DNA of 64,000 nt from Acetothermia bacterium UBA7521 (lineage in GTDB: Bacteria; Bipolaricaulota; Bipolaricaulia; Bipolaricaulales; Bipolaricaulaceae). Positions 25,009-33,056 of this stretch are shown in pieces (within the stretch, counting starts at the first letter, position 1; every line of letters begins with the position of its first letter). A model generated the notes under the pieces. That model was not told the DNA's origin, did not search any database, and was given only the letters and a program-made list of their open reading frames with translations. The position numbers were made by a program, and so were the translations under genes. The DNA lies in the NCBI GenBank assembly GCA_002479455.1, contig DLNB01000010.1, positions 1 to 64,000 of the forward strand, read 5' to 3'.

Positions 25009-25929
25009 GTGTCGAACGGGCAACAGCTGCTGCTCACGGTACGGGATCTGCGGAAGAGCTACGGTGGCGTCCAAGCTGTGGATGGGGTTTCGTTTTCTGT
25101 TCCCGCCCGTACCGTGTTCACCCTTCTTGGCCCGAACGGGGCGGGCAAGACGACAACCCTGGAGATCCTCGAGGGGATTCGCGACGCGGACTCCGGCGAG
25201 ATCGAGATGTTCGGGACCCGGGTGCGTCGGGTGACGGCGGTTTTGAAGGGCCGGATGGGGGTTCTCCTTCAGGAGGGAGGGTTCGAGCCCTACCTCAAGG
25301 TGCGGGAGGTCCTCCACCTGTTCGCGTCGTTTTTCGATCGGCCCCGCCCGGTGACCGAGGTCCTGGCCGAGGTCTCGCTCGAGGACAAGGCAGGGGCTTT
25401 GGTTCGGCACCTCTCCGGCGGGCAGAAGCAGCGTCTCGCCCTCGGTGCGGCCCTCATCAACGACCCGGATCTTGTGTTCCTCGACGAGCCGACCACCGGG
25501 CTTGATCCCCAGGCCCGCCGCAACATCTGGGCGATCATCGAGCGGCTGAAGGGAGAGGGGAAAACGATCGTTCTCACCACCCACTACATGGAAGAAGCGG
25601 AAGCCCTCTCGGACGAGGTGTGCATCATGGACCACGGGCACGTGATCGCCGACGGCACGCCGCGCGAGCTCACTGCGCAGCTGAGCCAGGATACATGGAT
25701 TGAGTTCGACGCTCCCGATCTGGCGCCCGGGGCGTGGGCAGGTCTTGCGGGCGAGATTCAGCGTGACGGAGCGACAGCGACCCTGAAGACCTCCGACCTC
25801 GTGGGGGCGCTGGACGCGCTGCTGCGGTGGTCTCGCGAGAAGCGGGTTCCGTTGAGGAACATGGTCGTACGCCAACCGAACCTGGAGGATGTGTTCCTTT
25901 CTCTCACCGGGAGGAGGCTCCGCGAGTGA
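25009..25929 (+). CDS. ABC-2 exporter ATPase
   Basis: A 306-residue ABC ATPase of the drug/lipid exporter (DrrA/NatA-like) group. Walker A GPNGAGKTTTLE, signature LSGGQKQRLALG, Walker B DLVFLDEPTTGLDP and switch histidine LTTHYMEEAE are complete, followed by the usual C-terminal regulatory extension. The start is GTG 25009 with a G-rich site in front. The next two genes, both coupled by overlaps, encode its two permease subunits; the system exports an unknown molecule. Confidence 0.93.
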   Translation: MSNGQQLLLTVRDLRKSYGGVQAVDGVSFSVPARTVFTLLGPNGAGKTTTLEILEGIRDADSGEIEMFGTRVRRVTAVLKGRMGVLLQEGGFEPYLKVREVLHLFASFFDRPRPVTEVLAEVSLEDKAGALVRHLSGGQKQRLALGAALINDPDLVFLDEPTTGLDPQARRNIWAIIERLKGEGKTIVLTTHYMEEAEALSDEVCIMDHGHVIADGTPRELTAQLSQDTWIEFDAPDLAPGAWAGLAGEIQRDGATATLKTSDLVGALDALLRWSREKRVPLRNMVVRQPNLEDVFLSLTGRRLRE

Positions 25930-27122
25930 GAAGGGTCTTCCGATTGGCCTGGGTTTCACTCGTCACTGCCCTGCGGGAGCGGGAGACCCTGTTCTGGTTC
26001 GTCGTGTTCCCGCTTCTTCTCCTGTCTCTGCTGGCGCTCGTGTTTGGGCAACTGGGGCAGGAGGGGAAGATGAACTTCACCGTGGCGCTCGTGAACGCGG
26101 ACCGGGAGACTGGCGGGTTCGCGTTCGTCGTGGAGGAGGTGTTTGTCTCGCTCTCTGTCCCTCCCCAACCGGGCCAGGAACCCCTTCTCACCCTGCGTCA
26201 GCCTCCCGTGGGGGAGGACCAGGAGCGGTTCGTGGCTCGGGAACAGGAGACCGTTCGGCTCGGGGGTCTCGCAGCGCTGATCGTCATCCCGCCTGGGTTC
26301 AGCGACGCCGCGATGGCGGCGATGACGGGATCCGGCTCCCCAGCCGCACTTCAGGTGTACTTCAACGATACGAACGCCGCCTCGAGTATGGTGGTGGATG
26401 TCGTGGAGCGGGTGCTGGCGCGCTTGAACCGGGAACTCCTCACCCTGGGTGGTCTCTACCAGCCAGACGCCGCGACGGGGGTCCGCACGGAATGGGTCGG
26501 GGAGGCCGGCGCTCCGGTGGCGTACGTGGACTTCCTCCTTCCCGGGATCGTCCTCATGGCGTTCTTCGTGGGCGGGCTGTTCAGCGTGTCGGGGGCGGTC
26601 CTCTTCTCACGTGACCTGAAGATCCTTCGCCGGTACTGGGTTACGCCGCTCCGCGTTCCGCAGTACCTGGCTGGCTTTGCGTTGGGGTATCTCGCGATGT
26701 GCGTCCTCCAGTTCACCCTCCTCGTCCTCGTCGGACAGGTGGGGTTCGGGGCCACGGTCACGTTTGCCCAGCCTCTGGCTGTTCTCTACCTTGTTCTGGC
26801 TGCGATCACGTTCCTCGCGTTCGGGTTCCTCATCGCCTCGCTCGCCAAGACGGCCCAATCGGGGATGGCCATCGCCAACCTCGTCAACATGCCGATCATG
26901 TTCTTGAGCGGTCTGTTCTTCCCTGTGGCGGACTTGCCGCTCTTTCTGCGGGTCATCCTCTACCTCAATCCGTTGAGCTACCTCGCAGAGGGGCTCCGCT
27001 TCTCCCTCGGAACGGGGCAGGTCACCCTTCCTCTCCCCCTGACGTTTCTCGTACCCCTTGGCTGGACAGGTTTGTCCGCCGCTGTGGCCGCGCGGCGCCT
27101 GCGGTGGGACGTGGCCCGATGA
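25926..27122 (+). CDS. ABC-2 type permease, first subunit
   Basis: A 398-residue permease: one N-terminal helix (LFWFVVFPLLLLSLLALVFG), a long extracytoplasmic domain, then five or six C-terminal helices with the ABC-2 signature (VNMPIMFLSGLFFPVADLPL; YLNPLSYLAEGLRF). I place the start at GTG 25926, which overlaps the stop of the ATPase gene (GTGA). It pairs with the next, paralogous permease. Confidence 0.88.
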   Translation: MRRVFRLAWVSLVTALRERETLFWFVVFPLLLLSLLALVFGQLGQEGKMNFTVALVNADRETGGFAFVVEEVFVSLSVPPQPGQEPLLTLRQPPVGEDQERFVAREQETVRLGGLAALIVIPPGFSDAAMAAMTGSGSPAALQVYFNDTNAASSMVVDVVERVLARLNRELLTLGGLYQPDAATGVRTEWVGEAGAPVAYVDFLLPGIVLMAFFVGGLFSVSGAVLFSRDLKILRRYWVTPLRVPQYLAGFALGYLAMCVLQFTLLVLVGQVGFGATVTFAQPLAVLYLVLAAITFLAFGFLIASLAKTAQSGMAIANLVNMPIMFLSGLFFPVADLPLFLRVILYLNPLSYLAEGLRFSLGTGQVTLPLPLTFLVPLGWTGLSAAVAARRLRWDVAR

Positions 27123-28186
27123 AGGCGTTCGGGGAGCTTCTTAGGACGCAGACCGTCGTTTTCCTGAGAGACAAGCTCGCGCTGTTCTTCACCCTGTTCT
27201 TCCCGGTTGTGTTCATCCTCATCTTTGGGTTCGTGTGGGGAGGGGTCGAAGGCCCGGAGAAGGTTACGTTGGGCCTCCTTCTGGTCGGGGAACGTGATGC
27301 AGTGCTCGATGAGGTTCTCGCCTCCCAGAACACGGTGATGGTGCGCCGGTACGAGGACCGCGCCCCACTCGAGGCCGACATCGCGAAGCGAGTGCTTGGC
27401 CTGGGGTTGGTGTGGGACGGGGAAGTTCTCCTTTTCCTCCAGGATCCGACCCGGGTTCAGGAGGTATACGCGTTGACCGAGGTGGCGCAGGGGATCACGG
27501 CGGAGATGGACCTGCGCCGGCAGGGGTTGGCCCCTGTGGTCCGGGTGGAACGGGTGAACGTCGGGCGAACATTGGGCAGTGGCTGGTTCAGCATGGTCGT
27601 GCCGGGGATCATGGCGTTCTCGGTTCTCATGTCCGGGCTCCTCGCCGTGTCGGGACGGATCACCCAGATGAAGGAGCGGAGGCTTCTCGATCGCCTCCTC
27701 GTGACCCCGATGTCCCCCACCGCCCTGCTCGCCGCCATCGCCGGCGTGAGGCTCGTGGCCGGGTTTCTCTCCACATCGGTCACACTGGGCCTTGCCGTGA
27801 TCCTGTTTCGGGTTCAGTTCGACGTCAACTGGGCACTGTACGCCCTGTTCGTCATCGCAGCCACTTTGGGTTCGATGGGCCTCGGCACGCTGATCGCTCT
27901 CCTCGTGCGGCGCCCGAGCAGCGCGAGCACCGTGGCGAGCATTGTCGCCCAGATCATGCTCTTCCTCGCCGGCGTGTACTTTCCGGTCGAGTTTCTGCCT
28001 GTGTTTCTGCGAAACCTCAGCCGGGCGCTCCCCCTTACGTACATGGCGGAGGGAATGAGGTTCGTGACTGGCGTAGCGGATCTGTCTCTCGCGAGGTTCG
28101 CTCTCATCACGGCGGGGCTGCTTGTCGTGGGGCTCGGCCTGTTCCCCGTCCTCAGTCGGTATGTGGTCAGCGTCGGACGCCGCTAA
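27119..28186 (+). CDS. ABC-2 type permease, second subunit
   Basis: A 355-residue paralogue of the preceding permease with the same plan: N-terminal helix (LALFFTLFFPVVFILIFGF), soluble loop domain, and C-terminal helices with FLAGVYFPVEFLPVFL and ALPLTYMAEGMRF. ATG 27119 overlaps the previous stop (ATGA). The extracytoplasmic domain is shorter than in the first subunit, so the two probably form an asymmetric heterodimer. Confidence 0.88.
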   Translation: MKAFGELLRTQTVVFLRDKLALFFTLFFPVVFILIFGFVWGGVEGPEKVTLGLLLVGERDAVLDEVLASQNTVMVRRYEDRAPLEADIAKRVLGLGLVWDGEVLLFLQDPTRVQEVYALTEVAQGITAEMDLRRQGLAPVVRVERVNVGRTLGSGWFSMVVPGIMAFSVLMSGLLAVSGRITQMKERRLLDRLLVTPMSPTALLAAIAGVRLVAGFLSTSVTLGLAVILFRVQFDVNWALYALFVIAATLGSMGLGTLIALLVRRPSSASTVASIVAQIMLFLAGVYFPVEFLPVFLRNLSRALPLTYMAEGMRFVTGVADLSLARFALITAGLLVVGLGLFPVLSRYVVSVGRR

Positions 28187-28221
28187 GCACGCTGAACCGC
28201 GTAGCAGGTGCTGAACAAGCG

Positions 28222-28256
28222 ACCGACCCGGGCGCGGCGGCGCGGGTCGGTCTTCT
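28222..28256 (+). terminator. Rho-independent terminator of the ABC-2 operon
   Basis: ACCGACCCG (28222-28230), a 12-base G/C loop and CGGGTCGGT (28243-28251) form a perfect 9-bp stem followed by a pyrimidine run TCTTCT. It lies 36 bases after the last permease gene and separates it from the convergent propeller gene. Confidence 0.7.
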
Positions 28257-28271
28257 GCTCCCTACGAAGAT

Positions 28272-29753
28272 CTACGGGGTCCAGGTCGTCGCGAAGTCCA
28301 CCCGCTTCTCGGCAAGGGCCAAGCCTCCGGGGGTGTGGCTCACGAGGAACCGTACCTCATCCGAGGTCGCGGCAGCGGCCCCCCGGTACTCGACGGTAAT
28401 CGCGGCTGTACCCGTGCCTGCGACGTCGATTCGCACGGGCGGCGACACGAACCCGGGGAGAACAACTCCATTGCGGAGGATCTCCACCGAGATCCACACG
28501 GGCAGACCTGCGCTCCCGTCGTAGAGGTAGGTCACACTGCCCGACGCCCGGCTCCCGAGCTGGCTCAGCCCGTACCCGAGGAACCGGAACGCGTCGCTGG
28601 GGAGCGTCGGCGGTTCCCCGAGCACGGGGACGATGGCGAGCTTGCCCACGAAGTTCCCCCGCTCGGCGGTGAACCACACGCTTCCCGCGTCGTCGAGGGA
28701 CAGGAACACGGGGTGCGATCCAGCGGGCATTCGGTAGAGGGCGATCTCGTTTCGCGCTGGGGAGAGGTAGCCTACCGCATCGCCTTCCCTGTCCGTGAAC
28801 CACACGTTGCCCACGTCGTCGAGCGCGAGGTCGAACGGCTGGCGGGCACCGGGGATCGGCCACAGGCGAACATCAGCCGTGGTCGGGTCCAGGACGCCGA
28901 TCGCCGGCCGATCCGTGTCCGTGAACCACACTCGTCCGTCTCCGGCGACGGTAACCCCGAATGCCGCGGTGCCCGTAGGAACCCCGTACAGGAGGACCGT
29001 GTTTGAGTCGGGGTCAAGAACGGAGATCGGCGCCGCTCCTTGAGTGAACCATACCCGCCCGTCGGGGGCCACCGCCACCCGTTCCACGTACGCGTCTGTG
29101 ATCATGGATTGCCACTCGGTGAACGGCCCGCTCGTCGAGGGGACAAGGAGGGCGATCGGAGGCGGCAACATCGGGTTTCCGGGGTAGTTGAGCGGGGTCA
29201 CAGGTGTCACCACAGGGGTGATCTCGCTGACCACGGGGGTCACAGCTTGGGCAGGGGAGAGGATAAGGGGCAGGGTCACGAATACCTGGGCGGGGGCGAA
29301 CCGGGCGACCTTGCTCGCGTTCCGCTCGTTGAGCCACAGGTTGACCTTGCCCGGGCCCGTGGGGGCCGACACGAGGACCTCGGGCCACGCGCCGGGGGTG
29401 GGCAGAGCCCATGTCGCCCCGCCTCCGATGAACACGAGGAGCTCGAGGGCGTTGCCTTGACTCAAGGTGAAGTACACCGAACCCGTGTCGCCCATCACGA
29501 GGCCGAACGGCCCCTGCCCCACATCGCGCTCGCGGATCTCGTTGGCGACTGGGTCGAGCTGGGCGACCCTGTCCAAATTGAACTCGGTGAAGTACACCTT
29601 CCCGTCCGCAGCGATCGCGATCCCGTACGGGAGGGCGTTCGCCGTGGGAAGGTTCCATCGGGTCAACTGCACCACCTGGCCGACACCGAACAGCGTCATC
29701 GCGAAGACGCTTGCGAGGACGATCAGAAAGCCAATCTGCTTGTTTCTGTCCAT
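28272..29753 (-). CDS. Exported Vgb/streptogramin-lyase-like beta-propeller
   Basis: A 493-residue protein with an N-terminal membrane or signal segment (IGFLIVLASVFAMTLFGVG) and repeats of the Vgb/NHL propeller type with the recurrent D-G-x-V-(Y/W)-F-T pattern: ADGKVYFTE, PDGRVWFTQ, GDGRVWFTD, DVGNVWFTD, DAGSVWFTA. A proline/threonine/valine-rich linker splits the propeller at about residues 165-200. The C-terminus is a separate beta domain. No evidence for lyase catalysis; a binding role is more likely. ATG 29753 has better spacing from GAGGAGG than the ATG at 29759. Confidence 0.75.
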   Translation of the reverse strand: MDRNKQIGFLIVLASVFAMTLFGVGQVVQLTRWNLPTANALPYGIAIAADGKVYFTEFNLDRVAQLDPVANEIRERDVGQGPFGLVMGDTGSVYFTLSQGNALELLVFIGGGATWALPTPGAWPEVLVSAPTGPGKVNLWLNERNASKVARFAPAQVFVTLPLILSPAQAVTPVVSEITPVVTPVTPLNYPGNPMLPPPIALLVPSTSGPFTEWQSMITDAYVERVAVAPDGRVWFTQGAAPISVLDPDSNTVLLYGVPTGTAAFGVTVAGDGRVWFTDTDRPAIGVLDPTTADVRLWPIPGARQPFDLALDDVGNVWFTDREGDAVGYLSPARNEIALYRMPAGSHPVFLSLDDAGSVWFTAERGNFVGKLAIVPVLGEPPTLPSDAFRFLGYGLSQLGSRASGSVTYLYDGSAGLPVWISVEILRNGVVLPGFVSPPVRIDVAGTGTAAITVEYRGAAAATSDEVRFLVSHTPGGLALAEKRVDFATTWTP

Positions 29754-29963
29754 ACCCATCGCCTCCTCAGGTCGTCAAGCACGGCCATCATAGTCCTTTC
29801 CTCCTCGTCATGTCGGCCCGGGCGTTGAACCTTTCGCCTGTCTTCAGGCACACACAAGCGGACCGGTTGAAGGAGGTGTGCGCGAGAGCCCCGAAGTGAG
29901 CGGAGTCTGGAGTTGGGTACAGTGCACGGTACGGGAGTTCGGTGAACGGGAGGTTGCGCGGCG

Positions 29964-30470
29964 GTGGGCGATGCAAAGCTGGTGGAGAGGGTGGCGAGCG
30001 GTGATGGTGGAGCGCTCCGTGAGCTGTACGAGCGGTTCGCCGACCGCGTGTTTCGCTACGCGCTCACCCTCCTCCGGAACCGGCACCTGGCGGAAGAGGT
30101 GGTCCAGGAGACGATGATCGCTGTGTGGAAGGGAGCAGCTGGGTTCGAGAGACGGTCGCAGGTTTCAACATGGTTGTTCGGGATTGCCCGCCATCAGGCG
30201 CACCGAGCCCATCGGAGCGAGGCCAAGGGAGCGCGGGTTCCGGCGGAACGAGAAGAGGAACCCGATCCGTCTCTGGTGGTTGAGCGTGAGGCCCGCGTTC
30301 GGCGGGCCGTCGCTGAACTGCCCCCTGAGCAGCGCGAGGTTGTGTTCCTCGCGTTCTACGAGGGCCTCACCTACGATCAGATTGCTCGAGTGCAGGGCGT
30401 ACCTGAGGGAACGGTGAAGTCGAGGATGTTCCATGCCAAGAAGAGGCTTGCGGAGGAGCTGAAGCCATGA
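29964..30470 (+). CDS. ECF sigma factor (RpoE-like)
   Basis: A 168-residue extracytoplasmic-function sigma factor. Region 2 contains VFRYALTLLRNRHLAEEVVQET and STWLFGIARH; region 4 has LPPEQREVVFLAFYEGLTYDQIA and the helix-turn-helix VQGVPEGTVKSRMFHAKKRL. Start is GTG 29964 with GGGAGG ten bases upstream. It is coupled by ATGA to the anti-sigma gene. Its regulon is not evident from this window. Confidence 0.93.
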   Translation: MGDAKLVERVASGDGGALRELYERFADRVFRYALTLLRNRHLAEEVVQETMIAVWKGAAGFERRSQVSTWLFGIARHQAHRAHRSEAKGARVPAEREEEPDPSLVVEREARVRRAVAELPPEQREVVFLAFYEGLTYDQIARVQGVPEGTVKSRMFHAKKRLAEELKP

Positions 30471-30823
30471 CCTGCGACCAGGCGCGAGAGCTTGTTCCGT
30501 TCTACGCGGCCCGGTCGCTCCCTGAGTTCGAGGGTGCGGCCCTCATCGCCCACGTGGTGGGGTGCGAGAGCTGCCAGAAGGATCTGGTCGAGACGATGCG
30601 CCTCGGGCACGAGTTGCGGAGGGCGTTCGCCGCAGTCCCCGGACTGCCGGAGGGAACGTGGCTGTCCGTGGTCGCGAACACCGTCGGAGCGCCCCTGTTG
30701 CGGGTAGACCTGGGGGATGACCTGGCTGGGTTCTCGGTGGACGTGGGAGCTGTGCGGAGCGGGGTCCCGATCACGGGGAGGCTGTCCGTCCTCGGGCGGG
30801 AAGTGCCGATACTGCGTATCTAG
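30467..30823 (+). CDS. Soluble zinc-binding anti-sigma factor
   Basis: A 118-residue protein starting on the sigma-gene stop codon. The N-terminal ZAS motif HVVGCESC (HxxxCxxC) with upstream residues matching the zf-HC2 pattern (TCDQARELVPFYAARSL) marks it as an anti-sigma factor. There is no transmembrane helix, so unlike RseA-type proteins it is probably a cytoplasmic, possibly redox-responsive, inhibitor of the ECF sigma factor. Confidence 0.8.
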   Translation: MTCDQARELVPFYAARSLPEFEGAALIAHVVGCESCQKDLVETMRLGHELRRAFAAVPGLPEGTWLSVVANTVGAPLLRVDLGDDLAGFSVDVGAVRSGVPITGRLSVLGREVPILRI

Positions 30824-30836
30824 AAGGAGGAAGACG

Positions 30837-31136
30837 ATGAGCGACGAGAAGACAGAAGGCAAGACAGATGTGCATGAGCTGAAGGAAGTTCTGGGCGTCG
30901 TTTCGGAGAAGATCCCCGGGCTCCTCAAGGGGATGCGGGACGTGCTCTACTCGAAGGAGGCCGCGGAGAACATGGCCGACGCCGTGGGCACGTTCTACAG
31001 GAAGCTCGTGGGGGCAGGCATCCCCGAGAAGGAAGCGCTGGAGATGGCCCGCGGCTACATGATCAACCTCCGCGAGGTGTTCAAGGGCATCAACGTTGGG
31101 GAGAAGATCCACGTCCACGAGAAGGAGGGCGACTGA
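30837..31136 (+). CDS. Small helical protein in the ECF sigma operon
   Basis: A 99-residue, charged, probably all-helical cytoplasmic protein (for example MADAVGTFYRKLVGAGIPEK, then EALEMARGYMINLREVFKGI). ATG 30837 has a perfect AAGGAGG site and follows the anti-sigma gene by 13 bases. No family recognised. Its position suggests a target or modulator of the sigma/anti-sigma pair. Confidence 0.7.
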   Translation: MSDEKTEGKTDVHELKEVLGVVSEKIPGLLKGMRDVLYSKEAAENMADAVGTFYRKLVGAGIPEKEALEMARGYMINLREVFKGINVGEKIHVHEKEGD

Positions 31137-31141
31137 AGCTC

Positions 31142-31384
31142 GTGTGGGGCTGGATCAGGGCGGCGGGGGCCGTGTGCGGCCTCCTCGCCGCCTTGATCGG
31201 GTTCGCCATCGGGTACGTCTGGGTCCGGCGCCGTGCTGTGGCCCGGTTCCGCCGCCGGCTGCGCCGTCAGGGGTTGCCCGACGAGCTGGCCGATGCGCTG
31301 GCAGATCAGTACAAGGCGGCGTTTCGGTTCTCCGATCTTCTGTCGGGGACCGGCCGCCGCCGAGCTCCGTCGGGTGGTAGCTGA
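31142..31384 (+). CDS. Small single-pass membrane protein
   Basis: An 80-residue protein with one N-terminal transmembrane segment (AAGAVCGLLAALIGFAIGYV) followed by a strongly basic stretch (RRRAVARFRRRLRRQG) and a soluble tail. GTG 31142 starts five bases after the preceding stop. It is the last gene of the ECF sigma operon. Function unknown. Confidence 0.55.
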   Translation: MWGWIRAAGAVCGLLAALIGFAIGYVWVRRRAVARFRRRLRRQGLPDELADALADQYKAAFRFSDLLSGTGRRRAPSGGS

Positions 31385-31399
31385 CCCCGTGTCACGAGG

Positions 31400-31437
31400 T
31401 ACAATCCGATTGTGCGGCGCGCGCTAGGCGCCGCACA
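31400..31437 (+). promoter_or_regulatory. -10 element and leader hairpin of the NYN-protein gene
   Basis: TACAAT at 31400-31405 is a good -10 hexamer. Six bases later a perfect 10-bp inverted repeat, TGTGCGGCGC (31411-31420) and GCGCCGCACA (31428-31437) with a 7-base loop, occupies the very start of the leader. The start codon follows at 31456 behind TAAGGAT. The hairpin would be at the 5' end of the mRNA. Confidence 0.55.
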
Positions 31438-31455
31438 GGTGGTTGGTAAGGATCT

Positions 31456-32301
31456 ATGAAGACGGCACAGACGACGGAAACCGTCAACATGGCGTTGTTC
31501 TGCGATTTCGAGAACATCGCGCTTGGGGTGCGGGAAGCGAGTTACCCCGCGTTCAACATCGGAAAGGTTCTGGAACGGCTGCTGCTCAAGGGCAGCATCG
31601 TGGTGAAGAAGGCCTACTGCGACTGGGCGCGCTACAAGGAGTTCAAGGCGCCGATGCACGAGGCGTCGTTCGAGCTCATCGAGATCCCCCACGTAAGCCA
31701 GTCCGGGAAGAACTCGGCCGACATCCGCATGGTGGTGGATGCGCTCGACCTCTGCTACACGAAACAGCACGTGGACACGTTCGTGATCATCAGCGGCGAT
31801 TCCGACTTCTCCCCGCTGGTGAGCAAGCTCCGCGAGAACGACCGGATCGTGATCGGCGTCGGGGTCAAGAAGTCCACCTCGGACTTGCTCATCGCCAACT
31901 GCGACGAGTTCATCTTCTACGACGACCTCGTTCGGGCAGCCCGACCGGCTCCCGCTCCAACTCCCGCCAAGCCGCAGCCGAAGACTGCAACGCGGAAGCG
32001 GGCGAAGAAGCAGGACGAGAAACCTGCTCCTCCACCGGTCGACGTCAAGAAGCAGGAGGCGTGGAACCTCGTCGTCGAGACCTACAAGGCTCTTCTCAAG
32101 GAAAGGGGCGAGGGAGAGAGTATCTGGGGGTCGATGATCAAGCAGACGATCAAGCGACGGAACCCCGGGTTCAGCGAGTCCTACCACGGATTCAGCTCGT
32201 TCGGGCAGCTCCTCGAGGAGGCGGGGACGCGGAAGATCCTCGACCTCGAACGGGACGAAAAGTCAGGCGGGTACATCATCAAGGGCTGCCGCGCACCGTA
32301 G
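31456..32301 (+). CDS. NYN-domain protein with C-terminal OST-HTH/LOTUS-like domain
   Basis: A 281-residue predicted RNA-processing protein. Residues about 10-155 form a NYN (PIN-like nuclease) domain with acidic residues at the expected strand ends: ALFCDFENIALG, SADIRMVVDALDLCY and FVIISGDSDFSPLV. A proline/lysine-rich linker (about 160-198) leads to a C-terminal winged-helix domain (WGSMIKQTIKRRNPGFSESY ... FSSFGQLLEEAG) of the OST-HTH/LOTUS type, which binds RNA. This is the LabA/DUF88 architecture. The conserved acidic set suggests an active endoribonuclease. Confidence 0.85.
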   Translation: MKTAQTTETVNMALFCDFENIALGVREASYPAFNIGKVLERLLLKGSIVVKKAYCDWARYKEFKAPMHEASFELIEIPHVSQSGKNSADIRMVVDALDLCYTKQHVDTFVIISGDSDFSPLVSKLRENDRIVIGVGVKKSTSDLLIANCDEFIFYDDLVRAARPAPAPTPAKPQPKTATRKRAKKQDEKPAPPPVDVKKQEAWNLVVETYKALLKERGEGESIWGSMIKQTIKRRNPGFSESYHGFSSFGQLLEEAGTRKILDLERDEKSGGYIIKGCRAP

Positions 32302-32302
32302 G

Positions 32303-32325
32303 GGGGGAGTGGCTACTCCTCCCCC
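32303..32325. terminator. Bidirectional hairpin between convergent genes
   Basis: GGGGGAG (32303-32309) and CTCCCCC (32319-32325) form a 7-bp stem exactly between the stop of the NYN gene and the stop of the LolA-like gene. No T-run follows on either strand, so its terminator strength is uncertain. Confidence 0.4.
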
Positions 32326-33044
32326 AGCTGGGCGGGGGCGAACGCCTCGTCGGGCAACGCCTCGAAACTCACGGCCACAATGGAGAGGGTCGTTTGGCTA
32401 CCCGCGACGAGGGCGTTCTCCACGATCTGATTTCGAACGTAGATGTCGCCGTTCATCTCATCGTATTCCATGAGGAAGATCCGATACAGGAGCACGCCGG
32501 TGAGGGCGAGGAGCCGCAGCTCCCGCGGTCGGCCTGAAGAGGGATCCACAAGGACGATCACCGTCTGGAAGGGAACGCTGGGTGAGATGGCACGGAGTTC
32601 GATCTCAATCAGGTCGCTGCCTTGCGCGGGCTGCTGGGAAGCGATGCGGTAGTCATCCGCGAACCGGATCCCGCTCAACTGACCCACCGCGGCATCGCCG
32701 AACGCGGCTTGGGCCCCGCTCGTGCGGATTGGAGCGAACAGCTCCGGCTGCCAGAAGAACGTCGCGTCGGGCGTGACGAGGAACACCTGTCCCGCCTGAT
32801 CTGCCGGGCGGAGGAAGTCGATCCGCACGTAGCTCTCGCCTCCGATCTCCTTGAACGCGAGGCGGAGCTCGGCCTCCTCAACCTCGCCGTCCGACTCCGA
32901 GCGGACAATGGCCGTGAGCTGACTCGCCGGAGCGTCGAGGAACCGTGCCCGATCCAGGGCGGCGAGGAGGTCCCCGTCCTGCCCGTGGGCCGCGAGAGCC
33001 CCTGCCAGACCTGTCAGTACGAGCCCTACCACGAACACCCGCAT
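32313..33044 (-). CDS. Exported LolA-like outer-membrane lipoprotein-sorting protein
   Basis: A 243-residue protein with signal peptide (MRVFVVGLVLTGLAGALAAH) and an incomplete beta-barrel of the LolA-like/lipoprotein-sorting type (SYVRIDFLRPADQAGQVFLV; ATFFWQPELFAPIR; the MEYDEMNGDIYVRNQIVENA strand near the end). It is the last gene of an operon with an ABC ATPase and two FtsX/MacB-type permeases, spaced 12 bases from the second permease. This is the gene composition of a Lol-like lipid or lipoprotein extraction system and argues for an outer membrane. Start ATG 33044 follows AAAGGAGG. Confidence 0.72.
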   Translation of the reverse strand: MRVFVVGLVLTGLAGALAAHGQDGDLLAALDRARFLDAPASQLTAIVRSESDGEVEEAELRLAFKEIGGESYVRIDFLRPADQAGQVFLVTPDATFFWQPELFAPIRTSGAQAAFGDAAVGQLSGIRFADDYRIASQQPAQGSDLIEIELRAISPSVPFQTVIVLVDPSSGRPRELRLLALTGVLLYRIFLMEYDEMNGDIYVRNQIVENALVAGSQTTLSIVAVSFEALPDEAFAPAQLGEE

Positions 33045-33056
33045 GCAAAACCTCCT

